DNA of 64,000 bases from Streptomyces dangxiongensis (GTDB lineage: Bacteria; Actinomycetota; Actinomycetes; Streptomycetales; Streptomycetaceae). The position numbers and the translations under genes are program-made. Below, in pieces: positions 18,259-26,542 of this stretch (positions are counted from its first letter, which is position 1; each line of letters opens with the position of its first letter). The stretch spans positions 6,014,001-6,078,000 of the forward strand of contig NZ_CP033073.1 in NCBI RefSeq assembly GCF_003675325.1, written 5' to 3'. The notes below the pieces were generated by a model, which ran no database searches, was not told the DNA's origin, and saw only the letters and a list, made by a program, of their open reading frames with translations.

Positions 18259-19166
18259 GCAGCGTGACGTTCGAGACCCGGCGGGCGGCCCTGGCCGACG
18301 TGGTGGCCATCCCGGTGACCCCGTTCGCCGAGGACGGCTCCGTCGACCGGGACACCCACCGGGCCCTGCTGCGTCGCCTGCTCGACGGCGGGATCACCAC
18401 CCTCACCCCGAACGGCAACACGGGCGAGTTCTACGCCCTCACCCCCGACGAGCGCCGCCTGGTCACGGAGTGGACGGTCGAGGAGGCCGGCGACCGCGCC
18501 ACGCTCCTCGTCGGTGTCGGGCACGACCTGCCCACCGCGACCGCCTCCGCCCGGCACGCCCGTGACCTCGGCGCCGGCATGGTCATGGTCCACCAGCCGG
18601 TGCACCCGTACGTGTCGGCGGCCGGCTGGGTCGACTACCACCGCGCCATCGCCGAATCCGTCCCCGAGCTGGGCGTGGTGCCGTACCTGCGCAACGCCCA
18701 GCTACCCGGCGCCCGCCTCGCCGAACTCGCCGACCACTGCCCGAACGTCATCGGGGTCAAGTACGCCGTCCCGGACGCCGCCCGGTTCGCGGCCTTCGCC
18801 CGGGACGCGGGCCTGGACCGCTTCGTATGGGTGGCGGGCCTCGCCGAACCGTACGCCCCCTCCTACTTCTCCGCGGGCGCCACCGGCTTCACCTCCGGGC
18901 TGGTGAACGTCGCGCCCGCCGTCTCCCGGAACATGATCGAGGCGCTCCGCTCCGGCGACTACCCGGCCGCCATGAAGGTGTGGGAGCAGATCCGCCGCTT
19001 CGAGGAGCTGCGGGCCGCGCACGGCAACGCCAACAACGTCACGGTCGTGAAGGAGGCCCTCGCCGCGCTCGGCCTGTGCCGCCGGGACGTCCGCCCGCCC
19101 AGCCGGCCGCTGCCCGAGGACGAGCGCGCCGAGGTCGCCGCCATCGCCGCCGGGTGGTCGATATGA
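18255..19166 (+). CDS. DapA-family dehydratase, probable L-2-keto-3-deoxyarabonate dehydratase
   Basis: A 303-residue class I aldolase-fold enzyme with IPVTPF near the start, NGNTGEF (53-59) in place of the GTTGE of dihydrodipicolinate synthase, tyrosine Y144 in VVPYLRN, and Schiff-base lysine K169 in VIGVKYAV. It is overlapped by four bases at both ends, by gntR and by the L-arabonate dehydratase gene, so it should use that enzyme's product. Dehydration of L-2-keto-3-deoxyarabonate to 2-oxoglutarate semialdehyde is the known next step and is done by a DapA-family enzyme. An aldolase acting on the same compound is the main alternative. Confidence 0.72.
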   Translation: MSSVTFETRRAALADVVAIPVTPFAEDGSVDRDTHRALLRRLLDGGITTLTPNGNTGEFYALTPDERRLVTEWTVEEAGDRATLLVGVGHDLPTATASARHARDLGAGMVMVHQPVHPYVSAAGWVDYHRAIAESVPELGVVPYLRNAQLPGARLAELADHCPNVIGVKYAVPDAARFAAFARDAGLDRFVWVAGLAEPYAPSYFSAGATGFTSGLVNVAPAVSRNMIEALRSGDYPAAMKVWEQIRRFEELRAAHGNANNVTVVKEALAALGLCRRDVRPPSRPLPEDERAEVAAIAAGWSI

Positions 19167-20896
19167 ACGCACCGCGCAGGAGCCCGCGGGACCTGAGGAG
19201 CCACCAGTGGTACGGCACCGACGGGCTGCGCTCCTTCAGCCACCGCGCCCGCACCCGCCAGCTCGGCTACCTGCCCGAGGAACACCTCGGCAAGCCGGTC
19301 ATCGCGATCCTCAACACCTGGTCCGACATCAACCCCTGCCACGTCCACCTCCGCGACCGCGCCCAGGCCGTCAAGCGCGGGGTGTGGCAGGCGGGCGGCT
19401 TCCCGCTGGAGTTCCCGGTCTCCACCCTCAGCGAGACCTTCCAGAAGCCGACCCCGATGCTCTACCGCAACATGCTCGCCATGGAGACCGAGGAGCTGCT
19501 GCGCTCGTACCCGGTCGACGGCGCCGTGCTGATGGGCGGCTGCGACAAGTCCACGCCCGCCCTGCTGATGGGCGCCGCCTCCGTGGACCTGCCCGCCGTG
19601 TTCGTGCCGGCCGGGCCCATGCTCCCGGGCCACTGGCGGGGCGAGGTCCTGGGCTCCGGCACCGACATGTGGAAGTACTGGGACGACAAGCGGGCCGGCC
19701 TCATCGGCGACTGCGAGATGACCGAGCTGGAGAGCGGCCTGGCCCGCTCGCCCGGCCACTGCATGACCATGGGTACGGCGTCCACGCTGACGGCCGCCGC
19801 CGAGGCGCTCGGCGTGACCGTGCCGGGCGCGTCCAGCATCCCGGCGGTGGACTCCGGGCACGACCGCATGGCCGCCAGGGCCGGCCTGACCGTCGTCGAA
19901 CTGGTCCACCGGGACCGGCGGCTGTCCCACATCCTGACCCGCGAGGCGTTCGAGGACGCGGTCACCACCGTGCTGGGCCTCGGCGGTTCCACCAACGCCG
20001 TGATCCACCTGATCGCCATGGCGGGCCGGGCGGGCGTACGGCTCACCCTGGACGACTTCGACCGCGTCGCCCGCACGGTCCCGGTCCTCGCCGATGTCCG
20101 CCCCGGCGGCCGGCGGTACCTGATGGAGGACTTCCACTTCGCCGGCGGCCTGCCCGGTTTCCTCTCCCGGATCACCGACCTGCTCCACCTGGACCGGCCG
20201 ACCGTGTCGCACGACACCCTGCGCGAACAGCTCGAGGGCGCGCAGGTGCACGACGACGACGTCATCCGGCCCCGGGACAACCCCGTCGCGAGCGAGGGCG
20301 GGGTCGCCGTGCTGCGCGGCAACCTCTGCCCGGACGGCGCCGTCATCAAGCACATCGCCGCCGAACCCCACCTGCTCAGGCACACGGGCCCGGCCGTCGT
20401 CTTCGACGACTACCGGACCATGCAGCGCACCATCAACGACCCCTCGCTCGGCATCACCGCCGACAGCGTGCTGGTGCTGCGCAACGCCGGCCCCAAGGGC
20501 GGCCCGGGCATGCCCGAGTACGGCATGCTCCCCATCCCGGACCACCTGCTGAAGCAGGGGGTGCGGGACATGGTCCGGATCTCCGACGCCCGGATGAGCG
20601 GCACGAGTTACGGCGCCTGCGTCCTGCACGTCGCCCCGGAGTCGTACGTCGGCGGACCGCTGGCCCTGGTGCGCGACGGCGACCTCGTCACCCTGGACGT
20701 CGAGGCCCGCGGTCTGCACCTCCACGTGGACGACGAGGAGCTGGAGCGCCGGCGGGCCGCGTGGACCCCGCCGCCCGCCCGGTTCGAGCGCGGCTACGGC
20801 GCCCTCTACGAGGAGCAGATCACGCAGGCCGACACCGGCTGCGACTTCGAGTTCCTCGCCAGGCCGGGCACGGTCCCGGACCCGTACGCCGGCTGA
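19163..20896 (+). CDS. L-arabonate dehydratase (IlvD/Edd family)
   Basis: A 577-residue Fe-S dehydratase very close to characterised rhizobial L-arabonate dehydratase over its whole length: WYGTDGLRSFSHRARTRQ, NTWSDINPCH, MGGCDKSTPALLMG, RSPGHCMTMGTAST and RFERGYGALY. The three [2Fe-2S]-ligand cysteines fall at C59, C127 and C200, the positions reported for that enzyme. It converts L-arabonate (also D-fuconate/D-galactonate in relatives) to the 2-keto-3-deoxy acid. It ends the three-gene gntR operon. Arabinose released by the pectin enzymes downstream would feed it after oxidation. The substrate is well supported by family similarity. Confidence 0.87.
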   Translation: MNAPRRSPRDLRSHQWYGTDGLRSFSHRARTRQLGYLPEEHLGKPVIAILNTWSDINPCHVHLRDRAQAVKRGVWQAGGFPLEFPVSTLSETFQKPTPMLYRNMLAMETEELLRSYPVDGAVLMGGCDKSTPALLMGAASVDLPAVFVPAGPMLPGHWRGEVLGSGTDMWKYWDDKRAGLIGDCEMTELESGLARSPGHCMTMGTASTLTAAAEALGVTVPGASSIPAVDSGHDRMAARAGLTVVELVHRDRRLSHILTREAFEDAVTTVLGLGGSTNAVIHLIAMAGRAGVRLTLDDFDRVARTVPVLADVRPGGRRYLMEDFHFAGGLPGFLSRITDLLHLDRPTVSHDTLREQLEGAQVHDDDVIRPRDNPVASEGGVAVLRGNLCPDGAVIKHIAAEPHLLRHTGPAVVFDDYRTMQRTINDPSLGITADSVLVLRNAGPKGGPGMPEYGMLPIPDHLLKQGVRDMVRISDARMSGTSYGACVLHVAPESYVGGPLALVRDGDLVTLDVEARGLHLHVDDEELERRRAAWTPPPARFERGYGALYEEQITQADTGCDFEFLARPGTVPDPYAG

Positions 20897-20931
20897 CGCC
20901 CATCCCCGGGTGGAGGCCCTCACCCATGTGT

Positions 20932-20953
20932 ACGTAGCAAGCGCTTCCTACGT
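20932..20953. promoter_or_regulatory. LacI-family type operator before the pectin operon
   Basis: A 22-bp dyad with ACGTAG on the left and CTACGT on the right around the core CAAGCGCTTC; ten of eleven base pairs match, and the centre AAGCGCTT carries the CG step typical of LacI/PurR operators. It lies 64 bases before the first permease gene. No lacI gene occurs in the window. Confidence 0.7.
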
Positions 20954-21016
20954 CCGGTTCCTCCGATCCCCCCGGTCCACCCGCTGTACCCGCCCCCCTG
21001 TGAACGGAGAACAGTC

Positions 21017-21952
21017 ATGGCCCAAGCCGCAGCCGTGGCGAAACCGCCCGCGCCACCCCGGCGGCGCCGTGCCTCCGCGACCCCGCGCAGGCTGCCGTAC
21101 CTGCTGATCGCCCCGGCGGCCCTGCTCATGCTGGGCTTCATCGCCTACCCGGTGCTCAACGTCTTCTACTACAGCCTCCAGGACTACAACCCCACCAAGC
21201 CGTGGCGGAACGGCTTCGCGGGCCTCGGGAACTTCACCCAGGCCTTCGGCCACGACCCGCAGTTCCGGGACACGCTGACCTTCAGTGCCAAGTGGGTCGT
21301 GGTGGAGGTCGGGTTGCAACTGCTGTTCGGCCTCGCCCTCGCGCTCATCGTCAACCAGACCTTCGTGGGGCGGGCGGTGGGCCGCGCCCTCGTCTTCTCA
21401 CCCTGGGCCGTCTCCGGCGTCCTCACCTCCGCGATCTGGGTGCTGCTCTACAACTCCCAGACCGGCGTGACCCGTTACCTCGCCGACGCGGGCCTGGGCT
21501 CCTACGGCACCAGTTGGCTGTCGGACACCTCCACGGTCTTCCCGGCGGCGGTGGCCGCCGACCTGTGGCGCGGAGTCCCCTTCTTCGCGATCCTCCTCCT
21601 CGCCGACCTCCAGTCCGTCTCCCGGGACCTGTACGAGGCCGCCGAGGTCGACGGGGCCGGCCGGCTCAAGCAGTTCTGGCACATCACGCTGCCCCACCTG
21701 AAGGACGCGATCGTCCTCGCCACCCTGCTGCGCGCGGTGTGGGAGTTCAACAACGTAGACCTGCTCTACACCCTGACCGGCGGCGGCCCGGCCGGCGAGA
21801 CCACGACGCTGCCGCTCTACATCGCCAAGACCAGCGTCGACGCCCACAACTTCGGCTACGCCTCCGCCCTGACCACGGTGGCGTTCGTCATCCTGCTCTT
21901 CTGCTCGATCGTCTATCTGCGGCTGAGCAAGTTCGGAGGTGAGTCCAGGTGA
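21017..21952 (+). CDS. ABC sugar transporter permease (MalF-like)
   Basis: A 311-residue inner-membrane protein with about six hydrophobic helices and the EAA loop that contacts the ATPase (EAAEVDGAGRLKQFW at ~206-220). It belongs to the CUT1 family of carbohydrate importers. The first ~25 residues are a basic, Pro-rich cytoplasmic tail. It opens the pectin operon, 64 bases after the LacI-type operator, and its stop overlaps the next permease start. No ATPase gene is present, so the shared Streptomyces ATPase MsiK probably energises it. The substrate is likely a pectin-derived oligosaccharide, judged from the operon. Confidence 0.9.
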   Translation: MAQAAAVAKPPAPPRRRRASATPRRLPYLLIAPAALLMLGFIAYPVLNVFYYSLQDYNPTKPWRNGFAGLGNFTQAFGHDPQFRDTLTFSAKWVVVEVGLQLLFGLALALIVNQTFVGRAVGRALVFSPWAVSGVLTSAIWVLLYNSQTGVTRYLADAGLGSYGTSWLSDTSTVFPAAVAADLWRGVPFFAILLLADLQSVSRDLYEAAEVDGAGRLKQFWHITLPHLKDAIVLATLLRAVWEFNNVDLLYTLTGGGPAGETTTLPLYIAKTSVDAHNFGYASALTTVAFVILLFCSIVYLRLSKFGGESR

Positions 21953-22833
21953 TCACCGAGATCGCTCCGGCACCCGAGCGCGTGGCGCCCGAGCCCGCAC
22001 CGGCCGGCCGGAAACGGCGCGCCTGGGACGAGGCGCCGCGCTGGCAGATCTACGTCCCGCTGGGGATCTACCTCCTCTTCACCCTGATCCCCTTCTACTG
22101 GATCCTGCTCTTCGCGCTCCGCCCGGCCGGCTCCACCTCGCTCGTGCCCTGGCCCATGACCGGCGAGCACTTCCAGAAGGTGTGGACCGAACGCGGCTTC
22201 GGCACCTACTTCACCAACAGCGTCTACGTCGGCGTCGCCACCCTGCTGCTGACCACCGTCGTCGCCCTGGCCGGCGGCTACGCCCTGGCCCGCTTCGACT
22301 TCCGGCTCAAGCGCGGCTTCATGCTGGCCCTGCTGTGCTCCCAGTTCGTGCCGGGCGCGCTGCTGCTGGTGCCGCTGTTCCAGATCTTCGCCAAGCTGTC
22401 GATGATCAACTCCCTCGGCAGTGTCGTCCTCGCCGAGACCGTCTTCCAGTTGCCGCTGTCGATGATCCTCATCAGCGGGTTCATCCGGAACGTGCCCTAC
22501 TCGCTGGAGGAGGCCGCCTGGGTGGACGGCTGCAACCGGCTCACCGCCTTCCGGATCGTCGTCCTGCCGCTGCTGCGGCCCGGACTGATCGCCGTCGGCT
22601 CCTTCGCCTTCGTGCACGCCTGGAACCACTTCCTGTTCGCCCTGATGTTCCTCTCCGACCAGAGCAAGCAGACCGTCCCGGTCGGCCTCAACACCCTGAT
22701 GAGCGCGGACAGCGTCGACCTGGGCGCCCTGGCGGCGGGCGGCATCATCGCCGCCGTACCCGTGGTGATCGTGTTCGCCTTCATCCAGAAGTGGCTGATC
22801 ACCGGCTTCAGCGCGGGGGCGGTGAAGGGATGA
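21949..22833 (+). CDS. ABC sugar transporter permease (MalG-like)
   Basis: A 294-residue membrane protein beginning at a GTG that overlaps the stop of the first permease (GTGA). Six hydrophobic segments and the EAA motif EEAAWVDGCNRLTAF (~184-198) mark it as the second CUT1 permease; the conserved G in the loop is intact. It pairs with the upstream permease to form the channel of one importer whose binding protein is encoded about 3.7 kb downstream. Early Arg-rich residues (GRKRRAW) are the cytoplasmic lead. Function is secure at the family level; the sugar is inferred. Confidence 0.9.
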   Translation: MITEIAPAPERVAPEPAPAGRKRRAWDEAPRWQIYVPLGIYLLFTLIPFYWILLFALRPAGSTSLVPWPMTGEHFQKVWTERGFGTYFTNSVYVGVATLLLTTVVALAGGYALARFDFRLKRGFMLALLCSQFVPGALLLVPLFQIFAKLSMINSLGSVVLAETVFQLPLSMILISGFIRNVPYSLEEAAWVDGCNRLTAFRIVVLPLLRPGLIAVGSFAFVHAWNHFLFALMFLSDQSKQTVPVGLNTLMSADSVDLGALAAGGIIAAVPVVIVFAFIQKWLITGFSAGAVKG

Positions 22834-22891
22834 CACACCACCCGGTCACCTCCCGGCGGACGGCCCGCGGCGCGGGCGCGGGGAGGACCCC

Positions 22892-24034
22892 ATGACCGTA
22901 CCCGTCGTCCTGGCGGGCGCGCGCGGACACGGCCACTGGCACCTGGACAACATCCGCCGGCTCCAGGCCCGGGGCACCCTCCGGCTGGCCGGGATCTGCG
23001 AACTGACCCCGCTCACCGCCGACGAGATCCCGGACGGCCTCGGCACACCGGAGCAGTCGGCCGACCTCGGGGCGCTCCTGGCGGCCACCGGCGCCCGGAT
23101 CGCCGTCATCTGCACGCCGATCCCCACCCACACCGGCCTGGCCCTCACCGCCGCCGAGCACGGGGCGCACGTGCTGCTGGAGAAGCCGCCCGCGCCCTCC
23201 TACGCCGAGTTCCGCCGCATGGCCGACGGCCTCGCGAAGGCCCGGGTGGTCTGCCAGATCGGCTTCCAGTCCCTCGGCTCGCACGCCGTGCCCGCGATCC
23301 GCCGCCTCGTCGCCGAGGGCGCGATCGGCGAGGTCACCGGCGTCGGCGGGGCCGGCGCCTGGGCCCGCGACGAGGCCTACTACCGGCGCGCGCCCTGGGC
23401 CGGCCGGCGGCGCCTGAACGGCACCGACGTGGTCGACGGCGTGCTCACCAACCCCCTCGCGCACGCCGTCGCCACCGGCCTCGCCGTCCTCGGCACCACT
23501 CGCGCCGAGGACGTCACCGGCATCGAGACCGAGCTGCTGCACGCCAATGCCATCGAATCCGACGACACCTCCTGCGTCCGCGTCCGCACCCCCCGCGGCC
23601 CGATGACGGTCGCGGCGACCCTGTGCGCCGAACGGCCCGGGGAGCCGTACGTGGTGGTGCACGGCGGCGCCGGCCGGATCACCTTCTGGTACAAGCAGGA
23701 CCGGGTGCTGCTCCAGCGGGCCGGCCACGGCCCCGAGGAACGGGTGTACGGCCGCACGGACCTGCTGGAGAACCTGGCCGGACACCTGGCCGGCGGCGAC
23801 GCGCTGCTGGTCCCGCCGGTCGACACCGGCGCCTTCATGCGGGTCGTCGAGGCCGTCCGGACGGCCCCCGACCCGGTGCCGCTGCCCGCGGACGCCTGGC
23901 GGCTGCTGCCCGCCGAGCGGCGCCGGGTCGTGCCCGGCATCGAGGACCTGGTCGCGGCGGCGGCCGACCGCCTCGCCCTCTACTCCGAACTGGGCGCCTC
24001 CTGGGCGCCGTCGAAAGAGGTGAGCACCCGATGA
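22892..24034 (+). CDS. Gfo/Idh/MocA-family oxidoreductase
   Basis: A 380-residue NAD(P)-dependent sugar oxidoreductase. The nucleotide loop is GARGHGHWHLDN (9-20), slightly modified from GxGxxG, and the family EKP motif is at E97-K98-P99. The C-terminal half is the GFO_IDH_MocA_C-type domain that carries the catalytic histidine (NPLAHAV at ~189-195). It lies in the operon, 58 bases after the permeases, and overlaps the DUF6807 gene by four bases. This pair recurs in actinobacterial sugar loci. It probably oxidises or isomerises a sugar released from the imported oligosaccharide; the exact substrate is unknown. Confidence 0.85.
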   Translation: MTVPVVLAGARGHGHWHLDNIRRLQARGTLRLAGICELTPLTADEIPDGLGTPEQSADLGALLAATGARIAVICTPIPTHTGLALTAAEHGAHVLLEKPPAPSYAEFRRMADGLAKARVVCQIGFQSLGSHAVPAIRRLVAEGAIGEVTGVGGAGAWARDEAYYRRAPWAGRRRLNGTDVVDGVLTNPLAHAVATGLAVLGTTRAEDVTGIETELLHANAIESDDTSCVRVRTPRGPMTVAATLCAERPGEPYVVVHGGAGRITFWYKQDRVLLQRAGHGPEERVYGRTDLLENLAGHLAGGDALLVPPVDTGAFMRVVEAVRTAPDPVPLPADAWRLLPAERRRVVPGIEDLVAAAADRLALYSELGASWAPSKEVSTR

Positions 24035-24876
24035 CGTCGACCGACACCCTGGTCCTGCGGGCCGCCGGCCGTCCGGTCGGCCGGTACGTCATCCGGCCCG
24101 AGCTGCCCGCCCGGCTCTCCCCGCGCCCCTACCTGCACCCCGTCACCACCCTGGCCGGCACGGCGGTCACCGAGGTGTCCCCCGCCGACCACGCGCACCA
24201 CCTCGGCGTCGGTGTCGCCGTTCCCGACGTCGAGGGGCACAACTTCTGGGGCGGGCGGACCTTCGTCCGGGGCCGGGGGCCGGCCGAGCTGGAGAACCAC
24301 GGCGTCCAGCGGCACACCGGCTTCCAGCTCCGCGACCCCGACGGCTTCGTGGAGGAGCTGCGCTGGGCCGCCGCCGGAACAAACCTGCTGCGCGAGCGTC
24401 GTACCGTCGCCGCGACCGGGCTCACCGCCACCGCCTGGGCGCTGGACTTCACCTTCTCCCTCACCAACGTCACCCCCGGTCCCGTGTCGATCGGCAGCCC
24501 CGCCACCAACGGGCGGCCCGGCGCGGCCTACGGCGGCTTCTTCTGGCGGGCCCGCAAGGAGGAGGGGACGCCCAGTGTGTTCACCGCCGGCCGGGAGGGC
24601 GAGACGGAGGTGCACGGCACCCGCGCCGACTGGCTGGCGCTGGCCGGCGCGGACTGGACGCTGGTCTTCGCCGGGGCCACCGAGGAGACCCGGCGGGACC
24701 CGTGGTTCGTGCGGGCCGCCGAGTACCCGGGGGTCGGCTCCTCCCTGGCGCACGGCGAGCGGCTGGCCGTCGCGCCCGGCGGGACCGTCGTACGCCGGAT
24801 CGTCACCGTCGTCGCCGACGGCCGGCTGCGACCGGACGAGGCGGCGGCCCTGGTCCGGAAGGCGGTCGGCCCATGA
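24031..24876 (+). CDS. DUF6807 (PmoA-type) family protein
   Basis: A 281-residue beta-rich protein overlapping the oxidoreductase before it and the GH43 gene after it (ATGA at both ends). Signature pieces are RPYLHPVTTLAG (~32-43), DHAHHLGVGVAVPDV (~53-67), GHNFWGGRTF and NGRPGAAYGGFFWR (~156-169). DUF6807 proteins were formerly annotated as methane-oxygenase-like PmoA, but they have no copper-site membrane helices. They sit with Gfo/Idh enzymes and glycosidases in sugar operons. A carbohydrate-processing or epimerase-like role is likely but unproven. It is cytoplasmic. Confidence 0.8.
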   Translation: MTSTDTLVLRAAGRPVGRYVIRPELPARLSPRPYLHPVTTLAGTAVTEVSPADHAHHLGVGVAVPDVEGHNFWGGRTFVRGRGPAELENHGVQRHTGFQLRDPDGFVEELRWAAAGTNLLRERRTVAATGLTATAWALDFTFSLTNVTPGPVSIGSPATNGRPGAAYGGFFWRARKEEGTPSVFTAGREGETEVHGTRADWLALAGADWTLVFAGATEETRRDPWFVRAAEYPGVGSSLAHGERLAVAPGGTVVRRIVTVVADGRLRPDEAAALVRKAVGP

Positions 24877-26453
24877 GCACCCCCGACACGTACACGAACC
24901 CGGTGCTGGACGCCGACTGGTCCGACCCGGACGTCGTCCGGGTCGGCGACGACTTCTACCTCACCGCCTCCAGCTTCGGCCGCGTCCCCGGCCTGCCCCT
25001 GCTGCACTCGCGGGACCTCGTCAACTGGACCCTCGTCGGCCACGCCCTCGCCCGCCTGGAACCCGAGGAGGAGTTCGCGGCGCCCCGGCACGACCGCGGG
25101 GTCTGGGCGCCGTCCCTGCGGCACCACGACGACCGTTTCTGGATCTTCTGGGGCGACCCCGACCAGGGGATCTTCCAGGTCAACGCCCCCGGGATCAGGG
25201 GCCCCTGGACCCGTCCGCACCTGGTCGAGCCGGGCAAGGGCCTGATCGACCCGTGCCCGCTGTGGGACGAGGAGACCGGCGAGGCCTATCTCGTGCACGC
25301 CTGGGCCAGGTCCCGCTCCGGCGTGAAGAACCGCCTCACCGGCCACCGGATGCGTCCCGACGGCACCTCGCTGCTCGACGAGGGCGAGGTGATCGTGGAC
25401 GGCGACCGCATCCCCGGCTGGTTCACGCTGGAGGGCCCCAAGCTGTACCGGCACGACGGCTGGTTCTGGATCCTCGCGCCCGCCGGGGGAGTGGCGACGG
25501 GCTGGCAGGGTGCGTTCCGCTCGCGCGGGTTCTTCGGCCCGTACGAGGAGCGGATCGTCCTGGAGCAGGGGGACACCGACGTCAACGGGCCGCACCAGGG
25601 CGGCTGGGTGCGCACCCAGGCCGGCGAGGACTGGTTCCTGCACTTCCAGCAGCGCGGCGCGCACGGCCGGGTCGTCCACCTCCAGCCGATGCGCTGGGGC
25701 GATGAGGGCACCTCCCGCTCGAGCGAAGCCGGGAGCGGGGGAGGCTGGCCCGTACTGGGCGCGGACGGCGCCCCGGTCGCCGTGCACCGGCGGCCCGCCC
25801 TGCCGCCGCAGCCGCCCGCCGCGCCCGCCACCGACGACGACTTCCCCGGCGGCCGGTACGGCCGGCAGTGGCAGTGGACCGCCAACCCCGGCGACGGCTG
25901 GGCCACCCAGCACTCCGGGGACGGCCTGCGGCTGACCTGCCTGCGCTCGGCCGACGCCGACGACCTGCGCAGACTGCCGAACATCCTCACCCAGCGGCTG
26001 CCCGGCCCACCCGGCGCGGTCGAGGTCGAACTGCGGCTGGACGGCACCGAGCCGGGCGCGCGGGCGGGGCTCGTGGTGCTCGGGGACGCCTACGCCTGGA
26101 TCGGGCTGGAGGGCGGGACCGACGGGACGGTCCGGCTCGTGCACCGGTTCGCGGAGGCGGCCGACGGCGCGGCGCCCGCCCCGGCCGCGGCGCCGTGGGG
26201 CGGCGAACGCGACGCCGGTGTGCCGTGCCCCGCTCCCGGGGGCCGGGCTCGGCTGCGGATCGAGACCGGGGCCGGGGCGCGCTGCCGGTTCCGGTACGAC
26301 CTCGGGGACGGCCCGCGCCCGTCCGGACCCGTCTTCGCGGCCACCCCCTGGCGCTGGGTCGGCGCCCTGCTCGGCCTGTTCGCCACCGCGCCCGGCGGGC
26401 CGGGACCCGCGGGCGCGGCGACCTTCACCCGGTTCCGCATCAGCCCTCTGTAG
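24873..26453 (+). CDS. Glycoside hydrolase family 43, intracellular
   Basis: A 526-residue enzyme without signal peptide. Residues 8-310 form the GH43 five-bladed propeller with the expected acids: base D18 (DWSDPDV), D126 (GLIDPCPLW) and general acid E187 (TLEGPKL). Residues ~335-526 are a jelly-roll domain like that of GH43 beta-xylosidases/arabinosidases. Between them, codons 277-290 (EGTSRSSEAGSGGG) come from a short palindromic repeat inserted in frame, matching a repeat that I recall as common in this genus. It should cleave arabinose, xylose or galactose from imported pectin fragments. It ends before the binding-protein gene. Confidence 0.87.
   Translation: MSTPDTYTNPVLDADWSDPDVVRVGDDFYLTASSFGRVPGLPLLHSRDLVNWTLVGHALARLEPEEEFAAPRHDRGVWAPSLRHHDDRFWIFWGDPDQGIFQVNAPGIRGPWTRPHLVEPGKGLIDPCPLWDEETGEAYLVHAWARSRSGVKNRLTGHRMRPDGTSLLDEGEVIVDGDRIPGWFTLEGPKLYRHDGWFWILAPAGGVATGWQGAFRSRGFFGPYEERIVLEQGDTDVNGPHQGGWVRTQAGEDWFLHFQQRGAHGRVVHLQPMRWGDEGTSRSSEAGSGGGWPVLGADGAPVAVHRRPALPPQPPAAPATDDDFPGGRYGRQWQWTANPGDGWATQHSGDGLRLTCLRSADADDLRRLPNILTQRLPGPPGAVEVELRLDGTEPGARAGLVVLGDAYAWIGLEGGTDGTVRLVHRFAEAADGAAPAPAAAPWGGERDAGVPCPAPGGRARLRIETGAGARCRFRYDLGDGPRPSGPVFAATPWRWVGALLGLFATAPGGPGPAGAATFTRFRISPL
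25704..25743 (+). repeat. Short palindromic repeat inside the GH43 gene
   Basis: GAGGGCACCTCCCGCTCGAG at the left and AGCGGGGGAGG at the right form an imperfect stem (CTCCCGCT / AGCGGGgGAG) around GAGCGAAGCC. I recall it as an interspersed miniature element of Streptomyces genomes. It adds about 14 in-frame codons in an interdomain linker. Confidence 0.6.
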
Positions 26454-26497
26454 GCCCCGCCACGCGTGCCACCGCCTCACCCCTTCCGTTGGATCCG

Positions 26498-26519
26498 GAA
26501 GAGAACCAGAAGAGAACCA
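26498..26519 (+). repeat. Tandem GAAGAGAACCA repeat before the binding-protein gene
   Basis: Two perfect copies of the 11-base unit GAAGAGAACCA, followed by GCAGAGAAGAAGAGAG, make a purine-rich leader just before ATG 26543. It holds the ribosome-binding region and may expose it or keep it unstructured. No promoter is evident in the 89-bp gap. Confidence 0.5.
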
Positions 26520-26542
26520 GCAGAGAAGAAGAGAGCCGACCG

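Noticed and set aside
25704..25743. Palindrome in the GH43 gene as an internal terminator
   Set aside because: It is in frame within a continuous coding sequence and matches an interspersed repeat rather than a gene end.
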